A stretch of 50,792 nucleotides of DNA from 38-11 sp964539975 (GTDB lineage Bacteria > Bacillota > Clostridia > Tissierellales > Dethiosulfatibacteraceae), in assembly GCA_964539975.1 (NCBI GenBank), contig CAZIKK010000017.1, forward strand, positions 1 through 50,792. Direction: 5' to 3'. This document shows positions 35,099 through 42,617 of the stretch, piece after piece. Each line of letters begins with the position of its first letter. Position 1 is the first letter of the stretch. Made by a program: the position numbers and the translations under genes. Below the pieces are notes generated by a model, which saw nothing but the letters and a program-made list of their open reading frames with translations, ran no database searches and was not told the origin of the DNA.

Positions 35099-35127
35099 TT
35101 GACATCTTTTATTTGACAGCGTATGAT
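35099..35127 (+). promoter_or_regulatory. Sigma-A promoter of dgkA
   Basis: TTGACA (35099-35104), 17-base spacer, TATGAT (35122-35127), immediately beside the enhancer cluster. Confidence 0.8.
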
Positions 35128-35149
35128 AAAAGCATCTTGGAGGTCGTTT

Positions 35150-35497
35150 ATGATGAAACTTATCCAATCGTTCAAATATGCCTTTCGTGGTATTCGTTAT
35201 GCCCTGCTGTCTCAAAGAAATTTCCGTATTCAACTGATTGCATTTTTACTTGTTGTCTTGGCAGGCATTTACTATGACCTTAGCCTCACACATTGGGCTA
35301 TCCTCCTTCTTGTGTCTTCGTTTGTGATGACACTTGAAATCCTAAATACAGCCATCGAAGTCATAGTCGATATGATTTCCCCCTCTTACGATCCAAAGGC
35401 TGAAAAAGCAAAGGATTTAGCTGCAGGCGCTGTTCTGATGGCATCTGTTTTCGCTGTCATCGTTGGTTGTGCGCTGTTTGTATCTTATATTTTTTGA
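35150..35497 (+). CDS. dgkA: Undecaprenol/diacylglycerol kinase (DgkA family)
   Basis: Small integral membrane kinase of 115 residues; Gram-positive members phosphorylate undecaprenol to recycle the wall lipid carrier. Three hydrophobic helices (about 28-44, 48-68, 94-115) and the conserved EILNTAIEVIVDMIS...KDLAAGAVL catalytic stretch are visible. ATG 35150 has TTGGAGG at 6 bases; an earlier ATG in frame lies inside the -10. It sits on the opposite strand between the activator and the ornithine operon, and its last 41 bases overlap the activator's coding end. Confidence 0.92.
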   Translation: MMKLIQSFKYAFRGIRYALLSQRNFRIQLIAFLLVVLAGIYYDLSLTHWAILLLVSSFVMTLEILNTAIEVIVDMISPSYDPKAEKAKDLAAGAVLMASVFAVIVGCALFVSYIF

Positions 35498-36872
35498 TTT
35501 TATACTGCAAGCCCTGTCTCTTAATACCTAAGACTTTTGCTGCTTTGGAAACATTGTGACCTTGCTTTTCTAAAATGTTCACAATCAATTCTTTTTCCAT
35601 CTCTGCCATAATGTCATCTAACGTTTTATCCTGACTGGTCATCTTATTCAAATTGCTTTCAACATAATGACTCACCGAAGATTGCTCATTTGTGTGTAAC
35701 ATGCTTTTAATGTAATGAGGCAAGTGTTTCACCTGAATGATCTTTTCATCCACCATTAAGCTAACGGCCCCTTCAATAACATGCTTCAATTCCCTAATGT
35801 TTCCCGGCCAGTCATACTGGTTAAAGAAGTCTTTGACTTCATCTGAAACAGCGCTCACTTTCTTGTGTAGTGCTTTCTCATAATAACTGATAAAATAATT
35901 GATAAATACTGCCAAGTCTCCTTCCCTTTCTCGAAGACTGGGGAGCTTAAGATTAATGACACTCAGTCGGTAGAATAAGTCTTCTCTCATCTGTCCAGAG
36001 CGAACGAGAGCTATGGGGTCTTTGTTGGTTATGGCTATGATTCTCACATCCACTTGGTGTTCCTCGCTTGCTCCAATAGGACGAAACCTTTTGGTTTCTA
36101 TTACTCTCAAAATCTTTGATTGCAAAGGTAGAGGCATAGAGTTGATTTCATCTAGTATCAACGTCCCTCCGTCGGCCATTTTCAACAAACCTTCCTTGTT
36201 TTCAGCTCCAGTGAAACTCCCTTTTGTTGTTCCAAACAAAATACTTTCCAACAGGTTTTCTGGAATGGCGGCACAATTTTCTGCAATAATTGGTTTGTGG
36301 CACCTTCTACTTGCATTATGGATGCTATGTGCGAACATTTCTTTTCCTGTGCCTGACTCTCCTACAATAAGTACATTAGAAGTTGTCACAGCAATTTGTC
36401 GGCATTGATCGATTAAATCTTTGATCGCTTTTGACTCTCCAATAATGTCTGCAAACGTATACGTCCCCTTTTTGGAATCCGTCACTTCCGAATATAGCTC
36501 CAATACTTTATCGGACATTTTTCGCATATAAGTGATGTCTTTTGAGATTTCCATGCTCCCAACGATAATCCCTTTCTCAACTATTGGATAGGTAGAATTT
36601 ACCGCGAGTATTTTCTTCCCGCCTTTAGAGATATACTCCTGGTATTTGGACAGAATCGGTTTTCCTGTCTTGAGCACGGTCATATGGGTGCTTTCAAATC
36701 CTAAGGCAGGTAATACACGCAATAAATTCTCTTCCATCACATCTTCTGCTGTCATACCTTCTATTTCAGCCATGGCTTCATTGTAGATAATAGTCTTGCC
36801 CTTTTCATCTACAACATGTACACCTTCCTCCAACTTAGAAAGGATCTTTTCATAGACCTTCTTTTTGTTCAT
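35457..36872 (-). CDS. Sigma-54-dependent activator with PAS sensor (probable ornithine-operon regulator)
   Basis: Enhancer-binding protein of 471 residues. A PAS domain (about 7-115) probably senses the signal. The AAA+ module has Walker A GESGTGKE (171-178), the sigma-54 contact loop GSFTGA (218-223; canonical GAFTGA with A to S) and Walker B GGTLILDE. The Fis-type helix-turn-helix ends the protein (KAAKVLGIKRQGLQYKIKKY). ATG 36870-36872 has GAGGGTGAC upstream; a longer frame to 36899 has no ribosome site. Position next to a sigma-54 promoter and UAS on the same strand makes it the likely activator of ord-orr. Confidence 0.92.
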   Translation of the reverse strand: MNKKKVYEKILSKLEEGVHVVDEKGKTIIYNEAMAEIEGMTAEDVMEENLLRVLPALGFESTHMTVLKTGKPILSKYQEYISKGGKKILAVNSTYPIVEKGIIVGSMEISKDITYMRKMSDKVLELYSEVTDSKKGTYTFADIIGESKAIKDLIDQCRQIAVTTSNVLIVGESGTGKEMFAHSIHNASRRCHKPIIAENCAAIPENLLESILFGTTKGSFTGAENKEGLLKMADGGTLILDEINSMPLPLQSKILRVIETKRFRPIGASEEHQVDVRIIAITNKDPIALVRSGQMREDLFYRLSVINLKLPSLREREGDLAVFINYFISYYEKALHKKVSAVSDEVKDFFNQYDWPGNIRELKHVIEGAVSLMVDEKIIQVKHLPHYIKSMLHTNEQSSVSHYVESNLNKMTSQDKTLDDIMAEMEKELIVNILEKQGHNVSKAAKVLGIKRQGLQYKIKKYKIQTAHNQR

Positions 36873-36898
36873 GTCACCCTCACCCACCTTATTACTCA

Positions 36899-36926
36899 AT
36901 TATACAATATAAAAAGACAAATGCAA
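36899..36926 (-). promoter_or_regulatory. Promoter of the sigma-54 activator gene
   Basis: TTGCAT (36921-36926), 16-base spacer, TATAAT (36899-36904) on the minus strand. The -35 lies inside the 36-bp palindrome that also ends rpmE. Confidence 0.6.
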
Positions 36927-36947
36927 AATATTTTGCATTTGTCTTTT
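36911..36947 (-). terminator. rpmE terminator: perfect 36-bp palindrome
   Basis: AAAAGACAAATGCAAAAT (36912-36929) is followed at once by its exact reverse complement (36930-36947), with a UUUUU end on the minus strand. Centre TGCAAAATATTTTGCA carries the half-sites found in the ornithine UAS, so it may double as an operator. Confidence 0.8.
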
Positions 36948-36976
36948 AAAGCACATGATAAGAAGCTATCTTGGAC

Positions 36977-37177
36977 TTAGTCTCTGTTGTACTTTCTCTT
37001 AAACTTGTCAACACGTCCACCTTTGTCAACAAATTTTTGTTTTCCTGTAAAGAACGGATGACATTCAGAGCAAATTTCCACTCTGATTTGATCATCAACT
37101 GAACCCGTTTCAAATGTGTTGCCACAAGCGCATGTTACCGTCACTTTTTTATATTCTGGATGTAGACCTTTTTTCAT
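36977..37177 (-). CDS. rpmE: 50S ribosomal protein L31, zinc type
   Basis: Ribosomal protein of 66 residues at the 50S central protuberance. It has the zinc-binding cysteines of the C+ type (CAC at the first site, CSEC at the second) and the usual MKKGLHPEY start and KVDKFKRKY tail. ATG 37175-37177 is chosen because GAGGTG lies 6 bases upstream and it gives the conserved N-terminus; a frame six codons longer lacks this. Follows rho, as in many Firmicutes, but has its own promoter. Confidence 0.97.
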   Translation of the reverse strand: MKKGLHPEYKKVTVTCACGNTFETGSVDDQIRVEICSECHPFFTGKQKFVDKGGRVDKFKRKYNRD

Positions 37178-37248
37178 TTTATTCACCTCTTTCAATATAA
37201 GCTTATCTATTTGTTGTAGATATTATCAAATCTTCATAACACCATAGA

Positions 37249-37277
37249 ATTATAGCATAGACTATGCGTCTTTTCAA
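37249..37277 (-). promoter_or_regulatory. Sigma-A promoter of rpmE, with palindromic spacer
   Basis: TTGAAA (37272-37277), 17-base spacer, TATAAT (37249-37254). The spacer contains the perfect palindrome GCATAG-A-CTATGC (37255-37267), a possible operator. Confidence 0.75.
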
Positions 37278-37290
37278 TGATTTTTAGCAA

Positions 37291-38631
37291 CTATCTTTTG
37301 TTTTTTTCTATATCCATCAATTTATCCGCATTTTCAATGAACTCTAAATTTGTCTTCGTGCTCATCAGCCCAGATATGAATTTCTCTGTTACATAATCTG
37401 TTGGATAACTGCTCATCGCTTTTCTTAATTGCCATATCGTTTGCAGTTCATTTTGATCCATCAGCAGATCTTCTCTTCTAGTACTGGATCGATTAATGTC
37501 AATTGCCGGGAAAACTCTTTTTTCTGAAAGCTTTCTGTCCAAATGGATTTCCATGTTGCCTGTCCCCTTGAATTCTTCGAAAATGACATCATCCATTCTA
37601 CTGCCTGTTTCTACCAATGCGGTTGCTAAAATGGTTAAACTTCCTCCAAATTCAATGTTTCGTGCCGCACCGAAAAAACGCTTTGGACTATGCAAAGCCC
37701 CTGGATCCAACCCGCCAGACAGAGTTCTTCCTGTTGGTGGGATTGTCAAGTTGTAAGCTCTGGCCAGTCGTGTGATGCTGTCAAGAAGAATAACCACATC
37801 CTTCCCATGTTCTACCAATCTCTTAGCTCTTTCCAATACCATTTCTGCTACTTTGATATGGTGTTTTGGCAATTCATCAAATGTGGAGTAAACCACATCC
37901 GCATTCACAGAACGCTGCATGTCCGTCACTTCTTCCGGTCTTTCATCGATAAGAAGGATGATAATATCCAGATCAGGATGGTTTTCTGATATAGCGTTGG
38001 CAATCCCTTTCATCAATGTCGTTTTTCCAGCTTTTGGAGGTGCAACAATCATGCCTCTTTGGCCACGGCCAATAGGCGCAATGATATCAATGATTCGATT
38101 TGAAATCCTCATTTGAGATGTTTCTAGTCTTAATCTTTCATTTGGGAAAATCGGGGTGAGACTATCAAAGTTAGGACGTTTGATAGCGCTTTCGGGGTTT
38201 TCTTCATTGATGCTTTTTACATACAATAGGGCTTTGTATTTTTCGCCTTGCTTCGGAGGTCTTGTGATACCACTTATCTTATCTCCTGTATCCATCTTGA
38301 ATCGTCTGATTTGAGAAGGTGAGATGTAAACGTCGTCGTCACTTGTTAAATAATTATGTCTTCTCAAGAAGCCGTAACCATCTTGATGAATTTCCAATAT
38401 GCCAGAGGTTTCCAATATTTCATCACTTTGGTCGATCTCATCATTTAATCGATCTGGCAAATCATTTTTGTGCTTTTCTTTCTCGTCATTTTTTTTGGTA
38501 GTCTCCATTCTCTCCAAGATAACTTCAATGAGTTCACTTTTTTTGTATCTAGATAGATTATGGATCTCTTTCTCTTTTGCCAGCTCTCTCAATTCTGACA
38601 ATTTCATGTTGCTTAGTTCGTTTAAATTCAC
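37291..38631 (-). CDS. rho: Transcription termination factor Rho
   Basis: Hexameric RNA helicase that ends transcription at Rho sites. The 446 residues show the Rho N-domain helices (about 1-45), a short charged insertion (46-72), the cold-shock-like RNA-binding domain with GYGFLR (85-90), Walker A APPKAGKTT (197-205), VILLDSITRLARAYN and the LSGGLDPGAL Q-loop region. The start is GTG with AGGAGG 5 bases upstream. It has its own promoter and a leader of about 105 bases. Confidence 0.97.
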   Translation of the reverse strand: MNLNELSNMKLSELRELAKEKEIHNLSRYKKSELIEVILERMETTKKNDEKEKHKNDLPDRLNDEIDQSDEILETSGILEIHQDGYGFLRRHNYLTSDDDVYISPSQIRRFKMDTGDKISGITRPPKQGEKYKALLYVKSINEENPESAIKRPNFDSLTPIFPNERLRLETSQMRISNRIIDIIAPIGRGQRGMIVAPPKAGKTTLMKGIANAISENHPDLDIIILLIDERPEEVTDMQRSVNADVVYSTFDELPKHHIKVAEMVLERAKRLVEHGKDVVILLDSITRLARAYNLTIPPTGRTLSGGLDPGALHSPKRFFGAARNIEFGGSLTILATALVETGSRMDDVIFEEFKGTGNMEIHLDRKLSEKRVFPAIDINRSSTRREDLLMDQNELQTIWQLRKAMSSYPTDYVTEKFISGLMSTKTNLEFIENADKLMDIEKNKR

Positions 38632-38743
38632 ACATGCCTCCTAAAAAATCTAAAATCAACCACCCTCACCTGTCAGCGAAGCTAATTTCTTTCGATTGTA
38701 TGTTGTTGTTTATAGGAATTTGGTACACAAGAATGGTGTGCTC

Positions 38744-38772
38744 ATCATATCACTATCACACAATACCGTCAA
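38744..38772 (-). promoter_or_regulatory. Sigma-A promoter of rho
   Basis: TTGACG (38767-38772), 17-base spacer, TATGAT (38744-38749) on the minus strand, directly after the stop of the upstream membrane-protein gene. Confidence 0.75.
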
Positions 38773-38775
38773 CGG

Positions 38776-39147
38776 TTAATAGTATTTCTTGCGCTTCTCG
38801 GATTTGGAAAAGACAATCATCAGTCCAGAAACCAAATAAGGAACACAGTATACCAAAATCGTCATCCAGAGGGTTTCGCTTCCTCTAAAATATAGAAACA
38901 CCCCGTTAACAAGCCCTCCTATGAAAATAATCAACCCGCCAATGACAGGGGATTTAAAAGAGATCAGTCCCCCAAACAACTTAATGATCAGCAAGGCTGA
39001 CAAGACATAAAGGGTCACATCCACATCTAGAAAGTCTTCTGCTCCGCTCATAAAAATTGCAAATCCGTAAAACACTGCAAATATAGCAAATGTCACAAAA
39101 AATATTATTCTTCCAAGGATTCCCGACACAAATCTCAAGGAGATCAC
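38776..39147 (-). CDS. Small four-helix membrane protein of unknown function
   Basis: Unrecognised protein of 123 residues. Four hydrophobic segments (about 9-33, 45-60, 67-87, 93-113) and a positively charged tail SKSEKRKKYY place it in the membrane with the C-terminus probably inside. No motif was found that suggests activity. The best start is GTG three bases after the degV stop, with only a weak GAGTAGG before it, so it is probably translated by coupling to degV. Confidence 0.7.
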   Translation of the reverse strand: MISLRFVSGILGRIIFFVTFAIFAVFYGFAIFMSGAEDFLDVDVTLYVLSALLIIKLFGGLISFKSPVIGGLIIFIGGLVNGVFLYFRGSETLWMTILVYCVPYLVSGLMIVFSKSEKRKKYY

Positions 39148-39150
39148 CGC

Positions 39151-40008
39151 CTACTCAAATAATACGACCAGCGTTCCTGGCCCTGAATGAGCCCCCACTG
39201 CACAACCTATGACATTTTCAATGATTTCAATTTCACCAAATTCTTTGACAATCATTTCTTTGATTTGATTAACCTTTTCTTGATCATCTCCATGTCCAAT
39301 AGCTATTCGCTGAGAAGAAATGTCATGGCCTTCTTCTTTCATGATTTTGATGATTTCTTGCATCATTTTTTTAGTTCCTCGTGTCTTCCTGTAAGGATAT
39401 AACTTGCCATCTTGATTATCCAAGTGGAGCACAGGTTTTACATTCAACATGTTGCCCACATAGTAGGAGGTCTTCGTCAAACGTCCTCCTCGATATAAAT
39501 AGGCTAAATCATCCACTGTGAAAATGTGCCTGATCTTGGATGCATATTGATTTACCTTTTCAATGATCTCTTCTTTCTCTGTGTTCAATTCTACCAATTC
39601 TGCTGCTTTTATGACTGCCAAACCATAGCCAAGTGTGGCGCATTTGGTATCAATGATGTCAAGTTTAAAGTTCGGATACTCTTGTTTTACATCCTCCAAG
39701 GCCAAAACAGCCGATTCAAATATCTTCGTTAGGCCTGAGGAAAAACAAACATAGATGTATGTTGCCTCAGGATCTTTTTGATATAGTTGCGAAAAATAAT
39801 GGCCGAATTCCCCTCTGGATATTTGAGAAGTCTTATATACCTTGCCACTCCGCATTTCTCGTAGCATGTCTTCAGACTTTATCGTTACATTATCTAAAAA
39901 AACCTGGTCCTCAATGATGACTGGTATAGGGAAAACCTCTATGCCATACTGATTTATAATTTCCTTAGGTAAATCACAAGCGCTATCCGCCAGAATTTTT
40001 ATTGTCAT
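39151..40008 (-). CDS. DegV family fatty-acid-binding protein
   Basis: Cytoplasmic protein of 285 residues. The N-terminal ADSACDLP, KTSQISRGEF and the central YVCFSSGLTKIFESA are DegV-family lipid-contact segments; the C-terminal GPGTLVVLF is also typical. Members bind fatty acids, some as FakB partners of fatty-acid kinase FakA; whether this copy does so is not visible. GGAGG precedes the ATG. A TATAAT at 40037-40042 lacks a good -35. Upstream of the small membrane-protein gene. Confidence 0.9.
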   Translation of the reverse strand: MTIKILADSACDLPKEIINQYGIEVFPIPVIIEDQVFLDNVTIKSEDMLREMRSGKVYKTSQISRGEFGHYFSQLYQKDPEATYIYVCFSSGLTKIFESAVLALEDVKQEYPNFKLDIIDTKCATLGYGLAVIKAAELVELNTEKEEIIEKVNQYASKIRHIFTVDDLAYLYRGGRLTKTSYYVGNMLNVKPVLHLDNQDGKLYPYRKTRGTKKMMQEIIKIMKEEGHDISSQRIAIGHGDDQEKVNQIKEMIVKEFGEIEIIENVIGCAVGAHSGPGTLVVLFE

Positions 40009-40083
40009 ACATACCTCCTATTTCACATGATACTTTATTATACTTTAAAACAATCGACATATCATCCTTTACTTAAAATTTGT

Positions 40084-40111
40084 TTGAATTACTACTGAAA
40101 TCATGTATAAT
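40084..40111 (+). promoter_or_regulatory. Sigma-A promoter of the CX4CX2C radical SAM gene
   Basis: TTGAAT (40084-40089), 16-base spacer, TATAAT (40106-40111), about 25 bases before the AGGAGG ribosome site. It rules out the longer open frame starting at 40080. Confidence 0.8.
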
Positions 40112-40136
40112 AGTGTCAATATTTTTAGGAGGCATT

Positions 40137-41000
40137 ATGTATACCCAACCCCTTTATAGACCACCAAGCGAGGCATCCAGTTTGATTATCCAACTTACGG
40201 AAGGTTGTTCCCACAATCAATGTACCTTTTGTGGGATGTACAAGAATAAACCTTTTAGAGTTCGCTCCGACAAGGAAATTCTTTCACACATTATCTATCT
40301 CAAATCTATTGACCCTAAACCAGACAAACTATTCTTAGCAGACGGCAACTTGCTGTGTGTCAAGACAGATAAAATTCTTGAGCAACTGGAGCTGGTAAAA
40401 ACTCATTTCCCAACCGCTCAAAGATTTTCTTGTTACGCCGGTCCTTTGGATATGTTGACAAAAAGCCGATCAGACCTCCACCGCATACGTCAAGCCGGAA
40501 TGGATCTATTGTATCTAGGTGTAGAAAGTGGCAGCGATAAAATCCTAAGCGATATTTGCAAAGGTGTCACCGCTTCAGAAATGACCCTAGCAGGACAAAA
40601 GGCCATAGAGTGTGGTTTTAAACTTTCTTGTATGGTGATCTCTGGTTTAGGTGGCCAATTTCTTTCAAAAGAACATGCTCAGGAAACCGCTAAGGTTATT
40701 TCTCAAATTAATCCTCATTACTTTGCATTGTTGACACTTCATATCACTCAAGACACTCCCTTGGCTAAGGATGTTGCCAATGGCAAGTTTCAATTGCTCA
40801 CCCCCGACGAAGTCATGTTAGAGACATATGACATGATTAAGCAAATTTCCCTAGATAACTGTCTTTTCAGAAGCAATCACGCCTCAAACTATGTGACTCT
40901 TAAAGGTGTGCTGAATAAAGATCAAGACAAAATTTTATCCGATATCCAAAACTTCCTTCAAACCAAAGCCTACACACCCGATTATTTTCGGTCATTATAA
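40137..41000 (+). CDS. Radical SAM protein with CX4CX2C cluster motif
   Basis: Protein of 287 residues. The cluster cysteines are C24, C29 and C32 in GCSHNQCTFCGMYK, a CX4CX2C spacing unlike the usual CX3CX2C. FLADGNLL, YLGVESGSDKIL and the SCMVISGLGG stretch match the SAM-binding strands of Elp3/HemN-like radical SAM barrels. Relatives with the CSHNxCTFC motif are widespread in anaerobes but to my knowledge lack an assigned reaction. ATG 40137 has AGGAGG 4 bases upstream; its promoter lies inside the longer frame. Monocistronic, ending at a bidirectional hairpin. Confidence 0.85.
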   Translation: MYTQPLYRPPSEASSLIIQLTEGCSHNQCTFCGMYKNKPFRVRSDKEILSHIIYLKSIDPKPDKLFLADGNLLCVKTDKILEQLELVKTHFPTAQRFSCYAGPLDMLTKSRSDLHRIRQAGMDLLYLGVESGSDKILSDICKGVTASEMTLAGQKAIECGFKLSCMVISGLGGQFLSKEHAQETAKVISQINPHYFALLTLHITQDTPLAKDVANGKFQLLTPDEVMLETYDMIKQISLDNCLFRSNHASNYVTLKGVLNKDQDKILSDIQNFLQTKAYTPDYFRSL

Positions 41001-41028
41001 AAGGACGGTCTGACAACCGTCCTTTTAT
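40997..41028 (+). terminator. Bidirectional terminator (radical SAM gene / ferritin)
   Basis: Perfect 13-bp stem ATAAAAGGACGGT (40997-41009) / ACCGTCCTTTTAT (41016-41028) with a 6-base loop, between two convergent genes. Confidence 0.85.
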
Positions 41029-41052
41029 AATGGGCTTTATGATTAAACGTTT

Positions 41053-41559
41053 TTATTCAGCTTCAGGTGCAAAAGTTCTAGTAGCCAATTGTCTATCCAA
41101 CATGTACAGACCATTTGGATTTTCTTTTATCCGTTCAAGAATAGCGATGTTTTCTCTCATAGAATCTTCTTCCTCTACTTGCTCGTCGACAAACCAGTGC
41201 AACATAGATTGGGCCGCATAGTTTTTCTCCTCAACCGCTACATCCATCATATGATAGATTCTTTTGGTCACAAATTGCTCATGCTCCAATGCTTTCCTGA
41301 ACACATCCAATGGAGAGTCAAAGTCTTTACCTGGTAAATCTAATGAGGTCAACGTTACTTTGCCATCGGCCTCATAGACAAAATTATAAAATTTATCTGC
41401 GTGGAATCTTTCCTCCTCAGCCTGAACTTTGAAGAAATTTGCAAATCCAGGCAAATCTATGGCATCGAAGTACGCCTGCATCGCTACATAATAATGAGCA
41501 GATTCCAATTCATATTTAATCTGAAGATTTAATTCATCTAACATTTTTTGTGATAACAT
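41053..41559 (-). CDS. ftnA: Non-haem ferritin
   Basis: Iron-storage cage subunit of 168 residues that oxidises and stores iron. Ferroxidase-site residues lie at the same numbers as in E. coli FtnA: E17, E50, H53, E94, Q127 and E130. Five-helix pattern and length fit ferritin rather than Dps or bacterioferritin (no haem methionine evident). AGGAGG precedes the ATG. It has a consensus promoter with a near-perfect Fur box just upstream, consistent with iron control, and ends at a bidirectional terminator. Confidence 0.95.
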   Translation of the reverse strand: MLSQKMLDELNLQIKYELESAHYYVAMQAYFDAIDLPGFANFFKVQAEEERFHADKFYNFVYEADGKVTLTSLDLPGKDFDSPLDVFRKALEHEQFVTKRIYHMMDVAVEEKNYAAQSMLHWFVDEQVEEEDSMRENIAILERIKENPNGLYMLDRQLATRTFAPEAE

Positions 41560-41591
41560 AATAGCCTCCTTAGTCTTATACTCTTAGAAAG

Positions 41592-41620
41592 ATTTTACTT
41601 CATTTCATTTGATTTGTCAA
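41592..41620 (-). promoter_or_regulatory. Sigma-A promoter of ferritin
   Basis: TTGACA (41615-41620), 17-base spacer, TAAAAT (41592-41597) on the minus strand. Confidence 0.85.
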
Positions 41621-41626
41621 GCTAAT

Positions 41627-41641
41627 TGATAATTATTTTCA
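41627..41641. promoter_or_regulatory. Fur box upstream of ferritin
   Basis: TGATAATTATTTTCA matches the 7-1-7 Fur consensus TGATAAT-N-ATTATCA at 13 of 14 arm positions. It ends 6 bases upstream of the ferritin -35 and covers the nitrilase stop codon. Confidence 0.65.
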
Positions 41642-42460
41642 TTTGCTAGTTGTCTCTGCTTTCTCCCAGTCTATGATTTGCATCTTTTGTCTCGTCTCAT
41701 AGACGTCATTCAAATCAATGGTGGTTATTTTGCTTTCTTCTCCAAATCCCATTTTGCTTATGACATCGCCCCAGGGAGAAACCACTATGGAATTTCCATA
41801 CGAAATATAGGGACTTTCTTCATCTTTAGCAGGCGCTGTTCCTACCATGAATATCTGATTATCCACTGCTCTGGCTCGAAACAATACTTCCCAATGGCTT
41901 GGCCCTGTTGTCATATTAAAGGCACCTGGCACAAAAATAATATTAGCCCCTTCTAATGCCATGTCTCTTGCCAATTCAGGGAATCGAACATCAAAGCATA
42001 TCATGACGCCTATTTTTCCATAATCTGTATCTATCACCGTGATTTGCTCGCCTGCGGACAATGTGTCTGCTTCCCTAAATCTTTGTCCATTTTTAATATC
42101 AATATTAAACAATCGCATCTTTCTATGTTTGCCGATCTTACGTCCACTTCTATCAAAAACATAACTGGTGTTGAAGATTTTCCCATCTTCCGATATTTCT
42201 GGCACAGAGCCTCCTATTAAATAAACCTCGTTCTCTCTTGCCCCTTCGCTCAACATCTGAAAAGTTTCTTCTCCTTCCTTTTCAGCATATTCTGAGAACA
42301 ATGAGGTCTGATAAGGACAGCAAAACATTTCCGGCAATACCACCACCTGTGCCCCTTCTTCTGCTAGCCTTTTGATCTGATTCATTCCTCGCATGACATT
42401 CTGTTTTTTGTCAGCTGTAACATGCATTTGTATCTGCCCAATATTGACTTTTCCTTCCAT
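41639..42460 (-). CDS. Carbon-nitrogen hydrolase, omega-amidase (NIT2) type
   Basis: Nitrilase-superfamily amidase of 273 residues. The Glu-Lys-Cys triad is E44 (LPEMF), K114 (HRKMRLF) and C155 (MICFDVRFPE). The HRKMRLFNIDI and FDVRFPELAR contexts are those of omega-amidase/NIT2, which hydrolyses alpha-ketoglutaramate and alpha-ketosuccinamate, rather than of true nitrilases. GGAGGTAG precedes the ATG. Single gene with its own promoter, divergent from the beta-keto-acid cleavage enzyme. Confidence 0.88.
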   Translation of the reverse strand: MEGKVNIGQIQMHVTADKKQNVMRGMNQIKRLAEEGAQVVVLPEMFCCPYQTSLFSEYAEKEGEETFQMLSEGARENEVYLIGGSVPEISEDGKIFNTSYVFDRSGRKIGKHRKMRLFNIDIKNGQRFREADTLSAGEQITVIDTDYGKIGVMICFDVRFPELARDMALEGANIIFVPGAFNMTTGPSHWEVLFRARAVDNQIFMVGTAPAKDEESPYISYGNSIVVSPWGDVISKMGFGEESKITTIDLNDVYETRQKMQIIDWEKAETTSK

Positions 42461-42491
42461 ACTACCTCCGCATCAAATCTATTTGTTGTTC

Positions 42492-42520
42492 ATTATAGCA
42501 CACCTGCCATTCCTCAACAA
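42492..42520 (-). promoter_or_regulatory. Sigma-A promoter of the omega-amidase gene
   Basis: TTGTTG (42515-42520), 17-base spacer, TATAAT (42492-42497) on the minus strand. Confidence 0.6.
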
Positions 42521-42617
42521 TCCTTCCTGTGTGAAGGCCCAAGTCCTCTTTACCCCTTTACACTTTTGGTCAAATGAATTATGCTTATATTAATAACTGT
42601 ATCTGATGGAGGTCAAT

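Noticed and set aside
38736..38761. GTGTG...CACAC dyad around the rho -10
   Set aside because: Only five bases per arm across 16 bases; expected by chance in this composition.
40080..40136. N-terminal extension of the CX4CX2C radical SAM protein
   Set aside because: A good promoter and the AGGAGG site lie inside the extension; the conserved MYTQPLYRPP start follows it.
42568..42597. Sigma-54 promoter before the BKACE gene (TTGGTC...ATGC)
   Set aside because: GG and GC are 13 bases apart, not 10.
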